From Limnoperna fortunei (taxonomy: Eukaryota; Mollusca; Bivalvia; Mytilida; Modiolidae): a stretch of 64,000 nt of DNA. Numbering within the stretch: position 1 is the first letter of the stretch; every line of letters begins with the position of its first letter. Below, in pieces: positions 21,386-32,783 of this stretch. Below the pieces are notes generated by a model. It saw only the letters and a list, made by a program, of their open reading frames with translations. It did no database searches and was not told where the DNA came from. A program made the position numbers and the translations under genes. The stretch is from contig OX104115.1 in NCBI GenBank assembly GCA_944474755.1, positions 37,707,080 through 37,771,079 of the forward strand. The letters are read 5' to 3'.

Positions 21386-22625
21386 TAAGTAAGTAAGTAA
21401 GTAAATTCTTTATTTCAAGAGGGTAGCTCAGTTAGTTTGTAAAACTAATCTTCCCTGAGGCCCTCAGTAAAAATTGCAAAATACAATTGTAATATAAAAG
21501 TGAACATAATGATAAGAACAATACAATCAATTTTCTTTATCATATAATGCAATACAAAGGTAACTGTTTTATTTAAGTTAAAATAACATCTAGAAATGTG
21601 ATTGTAGAAAATTCTTTATTTTTGTTTTGTACAAATTTTTGTTTGGTACATTAGGAAAAGTTGTTGGTAAATCATTCCACAAATTTGAACCAGAATATAA
21701 GAAAGATTGCTTGTACATCTCAATATTAGGTCTTGGGACTGTTAATTTCTTCATTGAATTATTATTCCGTAATGGGTATGGGTTATCAGAAAACTTAAAC
21801 ATGCTTGAAAGGTAAACTGGAGCTTCATCATTTATAACTTTATGCATAAGCAAATATTTATGATATTTGATTCGTTTGTCTACAGTCATCCAACCCAGTG
21901 TTTTAAATAAAGGTTCTGATGGTGCAAAGGGATCAGCATCTAGAATTACTCCAGCAGCTCTTTTTTGGAGTTTAACTATTCTTGACAGTAAATCAATTCC
22001 ACAACCACCCCACACAACACAGCAATAGTCAATTAAGGGGAGAATGTATCCATTATAGAAGGTGTTTCTAGCAGCATGGTTTAAAAATTTCTTTATTTTT
22101 ATTAAAAGGTAAATTCTGGAGGAAATGTTTTTACAGATATTGTCAATTTGGGCCTTCCAACTACGATTTTTGTCAATTTTCACACCTAGGAGTTTTTCAC
22201 ATTCTGAAAATTTTAAAATTTCTGAGTTAATTAAAAGCAGTGGCTGGTTGTTTAAAGACATCTGTCTATGTTTAGTGCAAATAAGCATACATTTTGTTTT
22301 TTCAGTATTAATAAACGTGTTGTTTCTTTCACACCATTGTTCAACATTTGTCAAGTCTTGCTGTACTTTGACTTGAAGATCTTCAAGATCTTTTCCTGAC
22401 TTATGTAAGGTGGTGTCATCTGCATATAGATCTGTTTTACAGTTTTTAATAGATAATGGTAGGTCATTTATATAAATAATAAATAAAAGGGGTCCAATAA
22501 TAGAGCCTTGTGGAACACCATATTTAATAAGGTTCTGCTTAGAATAAGAACTTCCAATCTTTACTTGCTGTGTTCTGTTGTTTAAGTAGGATTCAAAAAA
22601 CAGTAGAGCATTTTGGGAAAACCAA
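21386..22625 (-). mobile_element. Non-LTR retrotransposon (LINE), 5' truncated
   Basis: On minus the copy starts inside RT, has one uninterrupted frame to a stop at 21590, then a 3' UTR with GAGGGCCTCAGGGAAGATTA and CTACCCTCTTGAAATAAAG, and ends in a (TTAC)n microsatellite (about 21386-21404). It shares its 3' end with the plus-strand copy at 34230-34993. An RT-only 3' fragment with a microsatellite tail is typical of CR1/L2-like LINEs; the clade is inference. Confidence 0.85.
21590..22623 (-). pseudogene. LINE reverse transcriptase, C-terminal part
   Basis: The open frame extends well upstream of its first Met (22354), to about 22623. It contains YGVPQGSIIGPLLFIIYIND (RT motif B region), LYADDTTLH (catalytic Y-A-D-D), then LGVKIDKNRSWKAQIDNICK, FYNGYILPLIDYCCVVWGGC, KLQKRAAGVILDAD and YSGSNLWNDLP, the usual C-terminal text of metazoan LINE ORF2. 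No internal stop over about 340 codons, so the insertion is fairly young, but the endonuclease and N-terminal RT are missing. Confidence 0.9.
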
Positions 22626-23872
22626 GCAATTTAAACTCAATAACGACCTCACAACACACTGAAACACATCAATTTATGCAGAAAAATGTTAAAATGTAGT
22701 GATTTTTATAACTAAATTTCATTAAAATTACTATGCCCCGTAGTGAAAAGTTAGGGTTAGACATGGGTGAATTGTTCTTAAAACTAGAGATAGTTTGCAG
22801 AGCTACAGCATTGGTACACATGATAAATGAAGAACCAAAGGATTTTGATTTTCAATCAATTTTCTTACAGTAACACTAGAGATATCTGGAAATTGGCCAG
22901 TTTTGCATATTGCATATTGCAGGCCATGCATGTTTTATTTGGCTATCTTCTCGTACAGCTTTGAAGCTAACATGTTTATATTAGGTAGGATATGTGAACA
23001 CATAATGAAGGTATGCAGGGCCTAAAGATTTTGATTTTTGTGGAAAATTCTAAATTTAAGCTTAAGGGCTAAATATTTACTCAGAAAGAGAAAGCAATTT
23101 CTGCTTAGAAATATTAAGAAAATATTTTTTAAAGTTTTGATTTGTTTCTAATTTGGATGATCAGGCAGGTTCATTATTTTGCATACAAACTCACTTTATT
23201 TTCTAAAAAGTTCTTTGCCAGCAAAACATTAACCTTAATTCTCAGCTTGGCGGTGGGTAGGTATGGTGGACTTCTTGTCTAGTTTCTGAATAAATGGCTA
23301 ACTTTTACATTTACCTTGAGAACATATTTGTTGTTTTTTGATACCTATTTGAGGTAAAATTAAACAATAATATATTTTTATAACTACAGAACAAATCTAG
23401 AACAAATTTTGTATGATAAATCATTGGGTGCTTAAAATGTTAAATTCAAAATTTGTGATTGTCCCTTGAAAGTTAAGAATTGAGTCAAAATACCAGTTTT
23501 AAATAAATTGAACGAAAGTACTGACGTTTGATTGGCTGGAAAATATTTTCTATCAGAGGATGGAAAAATAACATTTTTATGGAGAGACGCACACTTTGAC
23601 ATCATATATAAAATTAAGGAAAACTTACTAACTTGCACTTTTTGTGGTGATCTTTTTTCCAAAAAATGTCCAATTACACAAATAAAAATGTTGAGTTTAT
23701 TCTATTGTTTGAATTTTTTATAGGTATTAACTATGCAGGTTATTCCATATGCAAAACAGAAATTTTGTTATCCCCGGATGGAGAAAATATTTTTTTAACC
23801 CTAAAGGAACACAGCATATATGAACCCTGTGCCAGATTTAGACCAGATTAAGAATGTTAGCATTTTTAGCTT
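22626..23872. other. Intergenic sequence, no gene seen
   Basis: AT-rich with no supported gene. The short ORFs at 23432-23662 and 23532-23851 overlap one another on opposite strands and show no domain. The CCCCGGATGGAGAAAATA / AGAGGATGGAAAAATAACAT phrases at 23560 and 23773 are weakly similar. Confidence 0.5.
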
Positions 23873-24820
23873 ACCTGTGTGAGCTATTGCCATCGCTTGG
23901 CATCCGTGGTCGTCATAGTTAACTTTTATTTTAAAATCTTCTCCTCCAAAACCACTGAAGTGATTGCTTTATAACTTTGCACACATCATCAGTAAAATGT
24001 CCTCTACCAAGTTTGCACAAATCATGGCCTCAGACCAACCAACATGGCCGCCATGGCTTAAAATAGAACAGAGGAGGTCAAAATACAGTTTTTGGCTTAT
24101 AGTTCAAAAGGTATAACAGATAAAGGAAAATTGAAGAGACATGCCTTCATCGGCATCAAAAGCTCTACAAAACACTACATTGAGTCAAAGTTGTATAATG
24201 ACTCCTTATAGGAGTTATTGCCATTTAATTGTCGAAATTGTTTATTTTTGACATTTTTGCCTCAAAATCTTTAAAAGTATTAGAACTAGAGAAAAAGTTA
24301 GCATTGCTTAATTGTTCTCTATGAGGGCTACAAAAATGACTATAAGGTCAAGATTGTCTGATGAACCGTTGAGGAATTATTCTCCTTGAACATATTTTTA
24401 ATCAATTTTAATTGATTTTAAAAAATCTTCTCTTGTATAACCAATTAAAGGATTGCTTTGAAACATTGCACACATCATCATTATTAAATCTTCTACCAAA
24501 ATTGTGCAAATCATGACAGCTGACTACTTACATAGCCACATTGGCTTAAAATAGAAAAGAGGGGGTGGGGGAGGGGTCAAAAGAGTTTTCAGATGATAGT
24601 TAAAAAAGTATAACAGGTACAGCAAATTTGAAGTGAACTTCCCTTCTCCCTCTAAGCATCAAAAGCTCCTCCTTATAGGAGTTATTTCCCTTGAAAGTTC
24701 AATATTAATGACTTTGCAGAAGTGTTGGGCAATTCCTCATAGAAAAGAAAAGCAAGATAAAAAAGGGTTGTTTGGTTTCAGGTTCAGTGATCAATACAGG
24801 CTCCTGGGAGCCTCTAGTTT
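23873..24820 (+). mobile_element. Family ii variant element
   Basis: The left end TTTTTAGCTTACCTGTGTGAGC lacks the GACCC-AAA-GGGTC inner stem seen in other copies but keeps AGCT.AC/GTGAGCT. The body has two related halves with 'AACTTTGCACACATCATCA', 'CTCTACCAAGTTTGCACAAATCATG' (in two pieces) and 'AACATGGCCGCCATGG'. The right end is TTCAGTGATCAATACAGGCT then CCTGGGAGCCTCTAG, with hairpin GGCTCC/GGAGCC. The body differs from other copies, so this is a subfamily. A C-poor G-run (GGGGGTGGGGGAGGGG) is at about 24561-24576. Confidence 0.7.
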
Positions 24821-25789
24821 AATTCACATAGTCAACTGCACCATATAACCAACCTACTGGTATTCTAAACTTTAAAAAAATGTTTGTCAGTAATTTTAAA
24901 ATATCTGGTCTATGAAGTGTTCCATCAGTAACAGCTGGTTATTTAAGTTGTAGCTTTTAATATGCTCTCAATACTTACAGGCAGGATTGAAGTTAGCCAT
25001 ATAAAAGTACATAATCGATAGGCAGAAAAAGAACATGGATGTGCCTCACATGGTAAACATACAGGATAATTTAAAGAACAAAAAAATGGAGCCTTTGAAA
25101 ATACACTGACACATGGTAATCATGCAGGAGCACACAAAGAACAGGCAAATGGCACACAAGGTTTTCAAGTAATTTTTGTTTAAAAAACTGCATTTTTTTT
25201 TGTACAAGCAGATATATAAAAAATATTAAGGGACTCGAAAAACATTTGAGAAATAAGTGGTGTTTAAGACGTCAGAGCTCAAGTTTTGCTGTATTGAATT
25301 GTCTTTAAAAAATGTTGTGAATATAAATTTAAATTTAATTGGAGGTATTTAACATGCATATTGGTTTTCTGTTGAAAAAAAAAACAATGTTGGGCTTGTG
25401 TTTTTCTGTCCATGTGTCTTTTGATCTGATAGAGATAGCCAGTGTTAGTTTTTACCAATGTACTGTACCAGTATTTATTTAGTTTCAGACTTGAAGTCCA
25501 AGGACAGAGAGAGTGTTGGAAGACATTCACAAAGACTTAGGGAAGATATATAGGTAGTTAGTATTTATAATTTTTCAGTATTTCACAACTGACCCTTTCC
25601 TTTATTTGATATTTGATATCTATATTTGATGCAAGTTACATTGCACTGATTGTAATATAAATAATGTAAATATTATCTTTGAAAGGCCAATACAATTGAA
25701 ATGAGGATTCATTCCAATTAAAAAATTTCATAACCAGTATAAATGAGTACATATTTTAAATCACCAAACAACAGTACAGTTTTTTCATC
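24821..25789. other. Intergenic sequence, no gene seen
   Basis: No supported gene. The minus-strand ORF at 25279-25530 has no recognisable domain. Near 25050-25160 the phrases ACATGGTAAACATACAGGA and ACATGGTAATCATGCAGGAG repeat loosely. Confidence 0.5.
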
Positions 25790-25798
25790 CATACTTCA

Positions 25799-25935
25799 AA
25801 ATTGCCAGTTTTCCTACCGCAGGTCGGGGGTTTTCTCCGGGTACTCCGGCTTCCTCCCCCAATCAAAACTGGACGCCATGATATAGCTGAAAAATTGCTA
25901 AAAGTGGCAACATCATTCAAACAAACAAACAAATG
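25799..25935 (+). mobile_element. 5'-truncated SINE with 9-bp target-site duplication
   Basis: Same SINE family as at 11362 and 13661. It starts at 'ATTGCCAGTTTTCCTACCGC' and lacks the tRNA head and both promoter boxes. It ends with (CAAA)n. The flanking repeats CATACTTCA lie at 25790-25798 and 25936-25944. The perfect duplication shows that the truncation happened at insertion and not by later loss. Confidence 0.9.
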
Positions 25936-26069
25936 CATACTTCAGACATCCATTATATATTGCTGTCAAAACAATATCCTTTTTCCATGTTCATTCCCTG
26001 TAAACGTAAAAAAACATCTAAATTGTAATTGATGTAAAAGTTGTACAATTCTACAAATATATGTTTTTA

Positions 26070-26462
26070 TTCTAATTGGAAAACTGATATGGCTGCCACA
26101 GCGGGACTTAGTTTAATATAGGACCATATGGGAAAAATGTTTAAGAAGGCTTCTTCTCTTAAACCGGTTAACCAATGGAAACAAAACTTACCAGCAATAT
26201 TGTTCAGATGGTCTTCTGTATAGTTTTTGTTTTTATGCCAATCAGAATTCATAATACCCGCAGCAGGGCTTAGTTTAACATAGGACCCTATGGGAAAAAG
26301 TTTTCAAAAGGTTTCTCTCTAAAACCGGTTATCCAATGGGAATGAAACTTAATAGCAATATTGTTTGGATGGTCCTCTATAAAGTTTGTGTTTTTTATGC
26401 CAATCCGAAATTCAAAATGGCCACCACTGAAGGACTTAGTTTAACATAGGACCAAAAATGTT
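26070..26462 (+). mobile_element. Family ii internal fragment
   Basis: Monomers closest to those at 3151-4398: 'GGACTTAGTTTAATATAGGA', 'AAACCGGTTAACCAATGGAA', 'GGTCCTCTATAAAGTTTGTG', 'ATTCAAAATGGCCACCACTG'. Neither terminus is present. Confidence 0.65.
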
Positions 26463-26586
26463 TAAAAAGGCCTCTTTTATTCATTGAGTAGGCTTCTATA
26501 CAGTTTTTTTTTCATTTATAGACATAAAAAGGCCTCTTTTATTCATTGAGTAGGCTTCTATACAGTTTGTTTTTCATTTATAGACA
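26463..26586 (+). repeat. 62-bp tandem duplication
   Basis: 26463-26524 is repeated at 26525-26586 (TAAAAAGGCCTCTTTTATTC at the start of each). The copies differ only in the T-run (GTTTTTTTTT against GTTTGTTTTT). Confidence 0.9.
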
Positions 26587-26795
26587 TTATCTATTCAACC
26601 CGTAGCTGGAGATTCCACATTTTAGCATGGAAAATGTGAGCGCGAAGTAATAGGATGTCACGCTAAAAAAAAATATTTTCATGAAAAATCCCGGAAAAAA
26701 AATACTTTTGCTAGCTATGTTGGAAATTTTGTGAGAAATTCTACACATTTCTGACTTATTTTGCGACATTAGCACTGAATGTCAGAAAATTTCAA

Positions 26796-26985
26796 GCTAA
26801 GCTTGGAAAATTGTTAGGAATAGGCTAAATACTCCATGCTAGGTTGGAAAATAGCTTGGAATTTGTCTGAATATTCCACGCTAGGTTGGATAATTGCTTG
26901 GAATTGTATGAATAGTCTGTGCTAGGTCGGAAAATAGCTGGGAAATTTCTTAATACTCCAAGATAGGTTGGAAATTAGGTCGAAA
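26796..26985 (+). repeat. 42-bp minisatellite, about 4.5 units
   Basis: Units start with GCTAGGTTGGAAAATAGCTT or close variants at 26796, 26838, 26880, 26921 and 26962, spacing 42, 42, 41, 41 bp, and end in ATACTCCA or ATATTCCAC. Diverged at many positions, so old. Confidence 0.85.
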
Positions 26986-27699
26986 TTTCAAGCAACCACT
27001 GAATTTTTTTCCATGCATGTGTGAGAAATTTAGTTTGGAAAGTTTTGATGGGATTTTTTTCCTATGACTTTGAGTTTTTTTATTATAATTTTACTTAAAT
27101 GATCTGCTTTATTCCATAAGTTCACGACAGTTATCAGTTAAAAATATCAAAATATTAAAAGATAGTCATGCGTGTATGTGGAAATGAGGTGCCTACAAGG
27201 TATTAGTCCGAAAGCCCTGTGCGGTCTAATGGTATAGATATTTTTCTCCATGAATATAATCATCAAGCTGATTTAAGTCCATTTTTAAGCTCATTTCTAT
27301 TGATACCCTTACATTGCGACATTTCACTTTCATTTTGAACAAAAAGTAATGTGACAGCAACATTACTTAAATCCAGTGCTTAAATCAGCACTCCAATCAA
27401 ACTCCAAAAGTATGAAAAACCAACTATCAGACAACCAAAACCAATTGTCAAATATGACCATGACAAATGTCTGCCTCTTACTATCTCAAAACAATGGTCA
27501 ACTCGACCAATATTCCCAACTAAAACACCAGGTGACCACACCTCAGTACTTATTTGACCACTAAATGTCACACCTGAATAAACATAACTATAAACAATGA
27601 CTAAGTGTAAACACTGAACAGCAGCAATTGAAAAATATAATATTAAAATTATAAATCAACAATGAATAAATAATAAAACATAAAATATCACTCTGCCAC
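26986..27699. other. Intergenic sequence, no gene seen
   Basis: No supported gene. The overlapping ORFs at 27376-27571 on both strands show no domain. Confidence 0.5.
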
Positions 27700-28583
27700 A
27701 CAATGGTTTGGATGGTCCTCTATAAAGTTTTTGTTTTTTATGTCAATTAGAAATTCAAAATGGCAGCAGAACTTAGTTAAACATAGGACTCTAAGCAATT
27801 TTTTTTTAAAAGGCCTGTGTTAATACTTATCACTGGATAGTCCTCTATAAAATTTACATTTTTTCTTTGCCATTTTGAAATTCTAAATTCACTGCAGGAC
27901 TTTGTTTAACATAGGATCCTAAAGGAAAATTTTTTAAAAGGGTTCTTTTCTGAAACTAGTTTATCAATCGAAACAAAACTTAATAGCAATATATTGCTTG
28001 GTTTTGGTCTATATAAAGTTTATGTTTTTTATGCCAATCGAAAATTCAATTACCACAGGCATTTGTTTAACACAGGACTCTATGTGTAAAAAGTTTTAAA
28101 AGGCTACTCCTCTGAAACAATTAACCAATCAGAACTTAAGTTATTAGGAATAATTATGGAATGGTCCTCTACAGTTTTTTTTTATGCCAGTAAGACAGTA
28201 AATATGGCCAACATTACCATTTCAGACTAAGTTTAACAGAGGACTCCATTTTCAAATGCCAGCTTTTCAGAAACTGCAAAGCTGTTTCAAGTCATATTGT
28301 ATGTGAATGTTTATTGGAAGTTTCTTAGACATTTATGTTTCCTTATTTGATCAAAAATGGCTGCAATTGTAGGAATTATTTTAACATAGAAACATTAAAA
28401 TAGTTTTCTATTTGAAACTATTGAACCAGTTGAAACCCAACAGCAAGATTCATTGGATGGTCTCAACAAATATAATGTTCCCTCATCCAAGCATACCCGC
28501 CCTTTTTTTTTGGTGGATAATAATTTGGTTTGTACCCAGCCCTTTGATGTGATATATATGTGTCTGTCACAAACTTAACTTTA

Positions 28584-28763
28584 AAGGATGACAATTTCGT
28601 CACGAGGTTGGGTTATATACTGGATGTCATGTGACATGTTACTTATTATACAGAGTTATTTTTAACTCTTTAAACTGAGACAAGTTTCATGCATCTCGCA
28701 GATACACTGGAAATGATAGCTATGTGATACCCTCTTGAGCCTCAGGCTCAATTACAAGAATGA
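28584..28763. repeat. DIRS terminal repeat, copy near the left end
   Basis: Matches 33037-33225 in direct orientation: GGATGACAATTTCGTCACGA (28584-) corresponds to GGATGACAATTGCGTCACGA, and both run through GGTTGGGTTATATACTGGAT, ACTGAGACAAGTTTC and GATAGCTATGTGATAC. The last 30 bp are more diverged, but both copies end in AAGAATG. In this copy the end is followed directly by CCCTCATCC, the first bases of the element. Confidence 0.85.
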
Positions 28764-28784
28764 CCCTCATCCTTCACATCCTTA

Positions 28785-28853
28785 GGGTATGCTTGGATGA
28801 GGGAACATTCTTATACATTTTTGCCTATCGGCTCATTTGGGTATCACATAGCT
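28785..28853 (-). repeat. DIRS internal complementary region (circle junction)
   Basis: 28785-28803 (GGGTATGCTTGGATGAGGG) is the exact reverse complement of the leftmost 19 bp of the element (28480-28498). Immediately next to it, 28804-28853 is the reverse complement, with a few mismatches, of the rightmost 52 bp (33174-33225). Read on minus, the region is the right end followed without a gap by the left end. This is what the DIRS1 internal complementary region is known to be: a template for joining the ends of a circular replication intermediate. Confidence 0.85.
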
Positions 28854-28980
28854 TGTTTAAAGCTCTGGCACAAACCATAAGTTTTTTTACCCAAAAAACC
28901 AGTAAAGTTTACAAAAAACTTTATATAACAAATCGAAATTATTTCAATACATAATCAGCATAAAACAATGAACTATTGCA

Positions 28981-30022
28981 GTTCCTGTAATAAAACTTTC
29001 TGAAAGTTTTTGAGTTTGACCAGTTGGCTGTTGCTAAAATGTCTTTCATAGAACATCCAGAATTAAATGCTGCAGATGTTGAAGCTCCACATTAAGAGTG
29101 AGCCTTAAAAATTTTAGTGTCTATTCCTGCTAACTGAAGAACATCCTTCAGCCACTGGGCTAAAGTACAAGTTGTAACCACTTTGAATGTGGAAAACGAT
29201 ACTAGTAAGGTAGAAGACTTTCTTAATTCCTTAACTTTTTCCAAATAACATAATAAAGTTTTGAAAACACATAGTTCTGGTTGACTAAACCTTTTCAATG
29301 TAATCGGACAATTAGAAAAACCTGGTCTAGTAGTCTTTATAAGCTTAGAGATCTCAAACACAGCTGAATCTTTCAAAATATGCACATGTCTAATATCCAA
29401 AAACGATAAAGTCTGAGCTCTAGCAGCAGTAGTAAGAGCAATTAAAGCCACAAGTTTATAAGTTAACATTTTCAATGATAAATCCTCCAATGGATACAAA
29501 GTAGATAAAAAGTCTAGTACAGCAGAAACATCCCACATCAAAGTATATCTTACTTTAGGTGGATTCATGTTAAAACATCCTTTCATAAATCTTTGTAATG
29601 ATACAAAATTGACAAAATTAATTCCAAAATACACTAAAGTCTGTGACAACATAGAACGAGGACAGTTTATAACTGAATACGAAACACCAGTCTGTTGAAG
29701 TTCTAATAAATATTCAATGATGTTTATTTCAATCGGACGAAAGGTATTAACCTGCCGTCTACCACACCAAAGAACCCATTTTTCCAATATAATTCATATT
29801 GTTTGTTGGTTGCATTTCTCCATGAGGCGAGAATTGTATTAACAGCTTTTTTCGAAAATCCTGAACTAGCAAGTCTTTGATGGATACAACTGAGGCGATC
29901 AAATTTAATGTCCTTCTGAGCGGATGACTTTCTTTGGAATGGGGCATGAATAAAAGGTCTCTGTGTCTTGGCAATCTAACTGGCAAAGAAACGAGAACTG
30001 TGTGTTGGCCAGAAAGGCACAA
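28981..30022 (-). pseudogene. Tyrosine recombinase (YR) of the DIRS element
   Basis: The main frame (29787-29092) carries YKLVALIALTTAARAQTLSF, with the first catalytic Arg in AARAQ, and KAHS just before its stop. The N-terminal part lies in another frame (about 30022-29770; NATNKQYELYWK). After the TAA at 29092-29094 the same frame goes on with the text expected of the YR C-terminus (TANWSNSKTFRKFYY, with the nucleophile Tyr). In the H-x-x-R box the Arg position is a TGT codon (Cys, 29089-29091). A stop plus loss of a catalytic Arg means no recombinase activity. Confidence 0.85.
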
Positions 30023-30076
30023 CTAGAATTGCCATCTTAACCTTATCTCTAATAATTTTATCAATTATTTTGCCAA

Positions 30077-31545
30077 TCAAACCGAATGGTGGGAAAACAT
30101 TTGGTAACAAATCTGACCATGAAAAGTAAATGCATCAATAAAAGATGCCTCTGGATCATAAATCCAAGAAGCATATTTTTTAATCTGGAAATTTAATCGA
30201 GATACAAATAAGTCAATATTTGGTTTGAAAAAATGAGTGCAAATTCTTTCAAAAATCACAGGTTTTAATTTCCATTCAGTAGAATCTGAGAAATTTCTAA
30301 ACAAAAAATCAGCTTTAAAATTTTCAGCACCTGGGATGTACTGAGCTGTAAGTAAAATATCCCTAGACTGACACCACTTCCAAATTTCTTTTGCAAGTTT
30401 ATCCATAGACAATCAAGCCATGCCACCCATATCATTTATGTAAGCAATTGCTGTGATATTGTCTGATCTAATACCAATATGTTTATGTTTATCATTACTG
30501 AAAAATGATTTCAAAGCAAAGAATATGGCCAATAGTTCCAGAAATCTTATATGATTTTGTGATTCTAAAACTGACCATCTACCACCAGCTTTTTTATTAC
30601 CAAAATGAGCACACCAGCCTTCATTGCTGGCATCACATTTAATCCAACTGCATATATCTTTTGGTCTTATCGGTTTACCTGTTTTTGATGATTCGGAAAG
30701 CTTAAAGAAAGCATCATAGTTATCATCAAAACTTTGCAAATAATACATTTTTTCTCTTTCTAATTTTCTGTAATGAAGTTGGCCATACAAAATTGCATTG
30801 AAAGCATGAACTATCAGACCAAAAAAAGAGGCAAGTATTCTAATCGTGATTAACCTGTCTTCTAACAACAGTTTCCCAGTTGATAAAATTTTTGGTATCT
30901 TCTCAATAGTTAAAAACACCATAAAAAGTTCTGTGTTTATAATAAGACCAAAAAATATTAACTTTCTTGTAGGAACAAGAACAGACTTTTTATAGTTTAT
31001 ACCATATCCAAGTTTGTCTAAAGTTTGAACAATAAAACTGGTATTAGAAATACTTTCTGAATAAACCTGATTCATAACTAAGGAATCATCAATATAATAA
31101 ATGCATCTTATACCATATTGTCGAAATAAGGCATAGACTGGTTTTAAAACTTTGGTAAAAATCCTTGGAGCAGATGCTAAAGCAAAACATAAAACTTTGA
31201 ACTCGTAAAGAGTATTCCGCCATGAAAACCTCAAATATTTTGTAAATTCTCTATTTATGGAATATTTATGGAATACTAAAATACGCATCTGTCAGATCAA
31301 TTGATGTCAGATAATCATTTCTTTGAATAATATCAAGAGCAAAATTCAAGTTTTCTTGTTTGAAATGTTGATATTTCACATAATTATTCAACTTCCTCAA
31401 ATTTATAACTGGTCTCAGAGAGCCATCCTTTTTTGGAACTACAAAAATTGTAGAGATAAATTGACCAGATATAGGTTTAACTGCTTCAAAAACACCTTTT
31501 TTAAGCAAGTTATCAACTTCTAGATCAATTAATTTTGCCTTATCT
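30077..31545 (-). pseudogene. RT and RNase H of the DIRS element
   Basis: The RT frame begins before its first Met (about 31545, overlapping the end of gag): VDNLLKKGVFEAVKPISGQF, FVVPKKDGSLRPVINLRKLN, YLTSIDLTDAYFSIP (motif A Asp). After a break at about 31253-31274: FALASAPRIFTKVLKPVYAL and IYYIDDSLVM (catalytic Y-I-D-D). The RNase H part has KCDASNEGWCAHFG (first Asp), LELLAIFFALKSF (Glu) and IRSDNITAIAYIND (Asp). After a stop at 30413 the same element continues (30412-30077) with YIPGAENFKADFLFR and NIDLFVSRLNFQIKKYASWI. The break in RT coincides with an 11-bp tandem duplication. Confidence 0.9.
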
Positions 31546-32783
31546 TGGGATTACCCAATGGACATTTCAATGGGTCACCTAATTCCTTCACCCGTTTCAT
31601 ACAATCATCTCCAAAGAGTAGCTTAGTAACAGCCAATTCAGATGTACAAATACATGTAGGTGTATATCTATTGTGAAGATACTGCTTAAGATTGTATCTC
31701 CTTCTATGTGACAACTTAAGGAAACTATTGCCAATAAGGCTGATACTGTCCGCTAACAAAGACCTTGTCTTAACAGGATCAAGGTGTTCCTTATTCTTAA
31801 TACACTGGTCAGCAAGCTGAACTATGGGAACAAGACCAGAGGCCATAGACTTTTGAATCTCTTGCAAGAAGAGATCTTGCTCATGTGCAGGTTTAGGGAT
31901 AGCCCGCCGTATTTCTGCATTAACTGACGGTAAAACAAGATAATTGCAGTTTTCCGGCCTATGATATCTTTCCTCAATATTTTGAATACTCTCTTTATTA
32001 GAGCGAATAGTAACAGCAGCATCTACTGCTTTTGCAAGACCCACAGAGACTTTAGGCCCAGTCTTTTCATCAGTCTTAAGATGCAGGATATCTGGCACCC
32101 ACTCTCCTTCATCTGAAATAATACTAGTAACTTGGTTATCAACCTTATCTGAACTCAAGTTTCTACCAACTGGTAAGTTATACAAGCTAGGAGTATCAAA
32201 AGCATCCTGAAATGCTGAATTAGGGTCAGCCCCTTGATCAAGACTATCAGTGTCTGGCCTCTCCAATGAAGTAGGCCGAAACAAATTCATTTCAAAATCT
32301 CTGACTGATTCCTCATAACTTTCAAAATTAGGTGAAAGAGGCAGAATATTACGAGGTCTTAATGTGCTAGCATTACCCTGGTCCAACACTGGAGAAGGAT
32401 GGGTCACCATAGCAGTAGGTTGCTGAAAAGAAGCAGCAGTTTGTTGAGTGATCAAATTTTGTACAACCGAAGTCAAACTGGAAATTGACTGCATGACCTC
32501 AGAAAAGCCAATTTGCTGTTTCAGATATGATATTTCGGCTTTACTAAATTTCCTGCTAACCATTGCAGGGGTGCCATCACCATCTTTAGAGGCTTTTTTT
32601 CTGAGAAATTTATCTCTTAGAAGGCTTTTTCATAGAGCTACCCTTAATAACACGACCCACAGTCTTATCGGGCGAATTACAAAAAGACAAGGCTGAACCA
32701 GCTCTTGTTTTAACCAACGGCTCAACGAGCTCATTGTCATTTTCATCAGAAAGATAAAGAATGTCTTCATTATCATCCGACAT
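31529..32783 (-). pseudogene. Gag-like protein of the DIRS element
   Basis: The likely start is the ATG at 32783-32781, giving an acidic N-terminus (MSDDNEDILYLSDENDNELV) of about 57 codons up to a TAA at about 32610. The main frame 32563-31529 continues the protein after a frameshift near 32615-32640. Its text includes WVPDILHLKTDEKTGPKVSV, VLPSVNAEIRRAIPKPAHEQ, DLFLQEIQKSMASGLVPIVQ and RRRYNLKQYL, the sort of gag-like protein found upstream of DIRS RT. The C-terminus overlaps the start of the RT frame. Confidence 0.8.
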
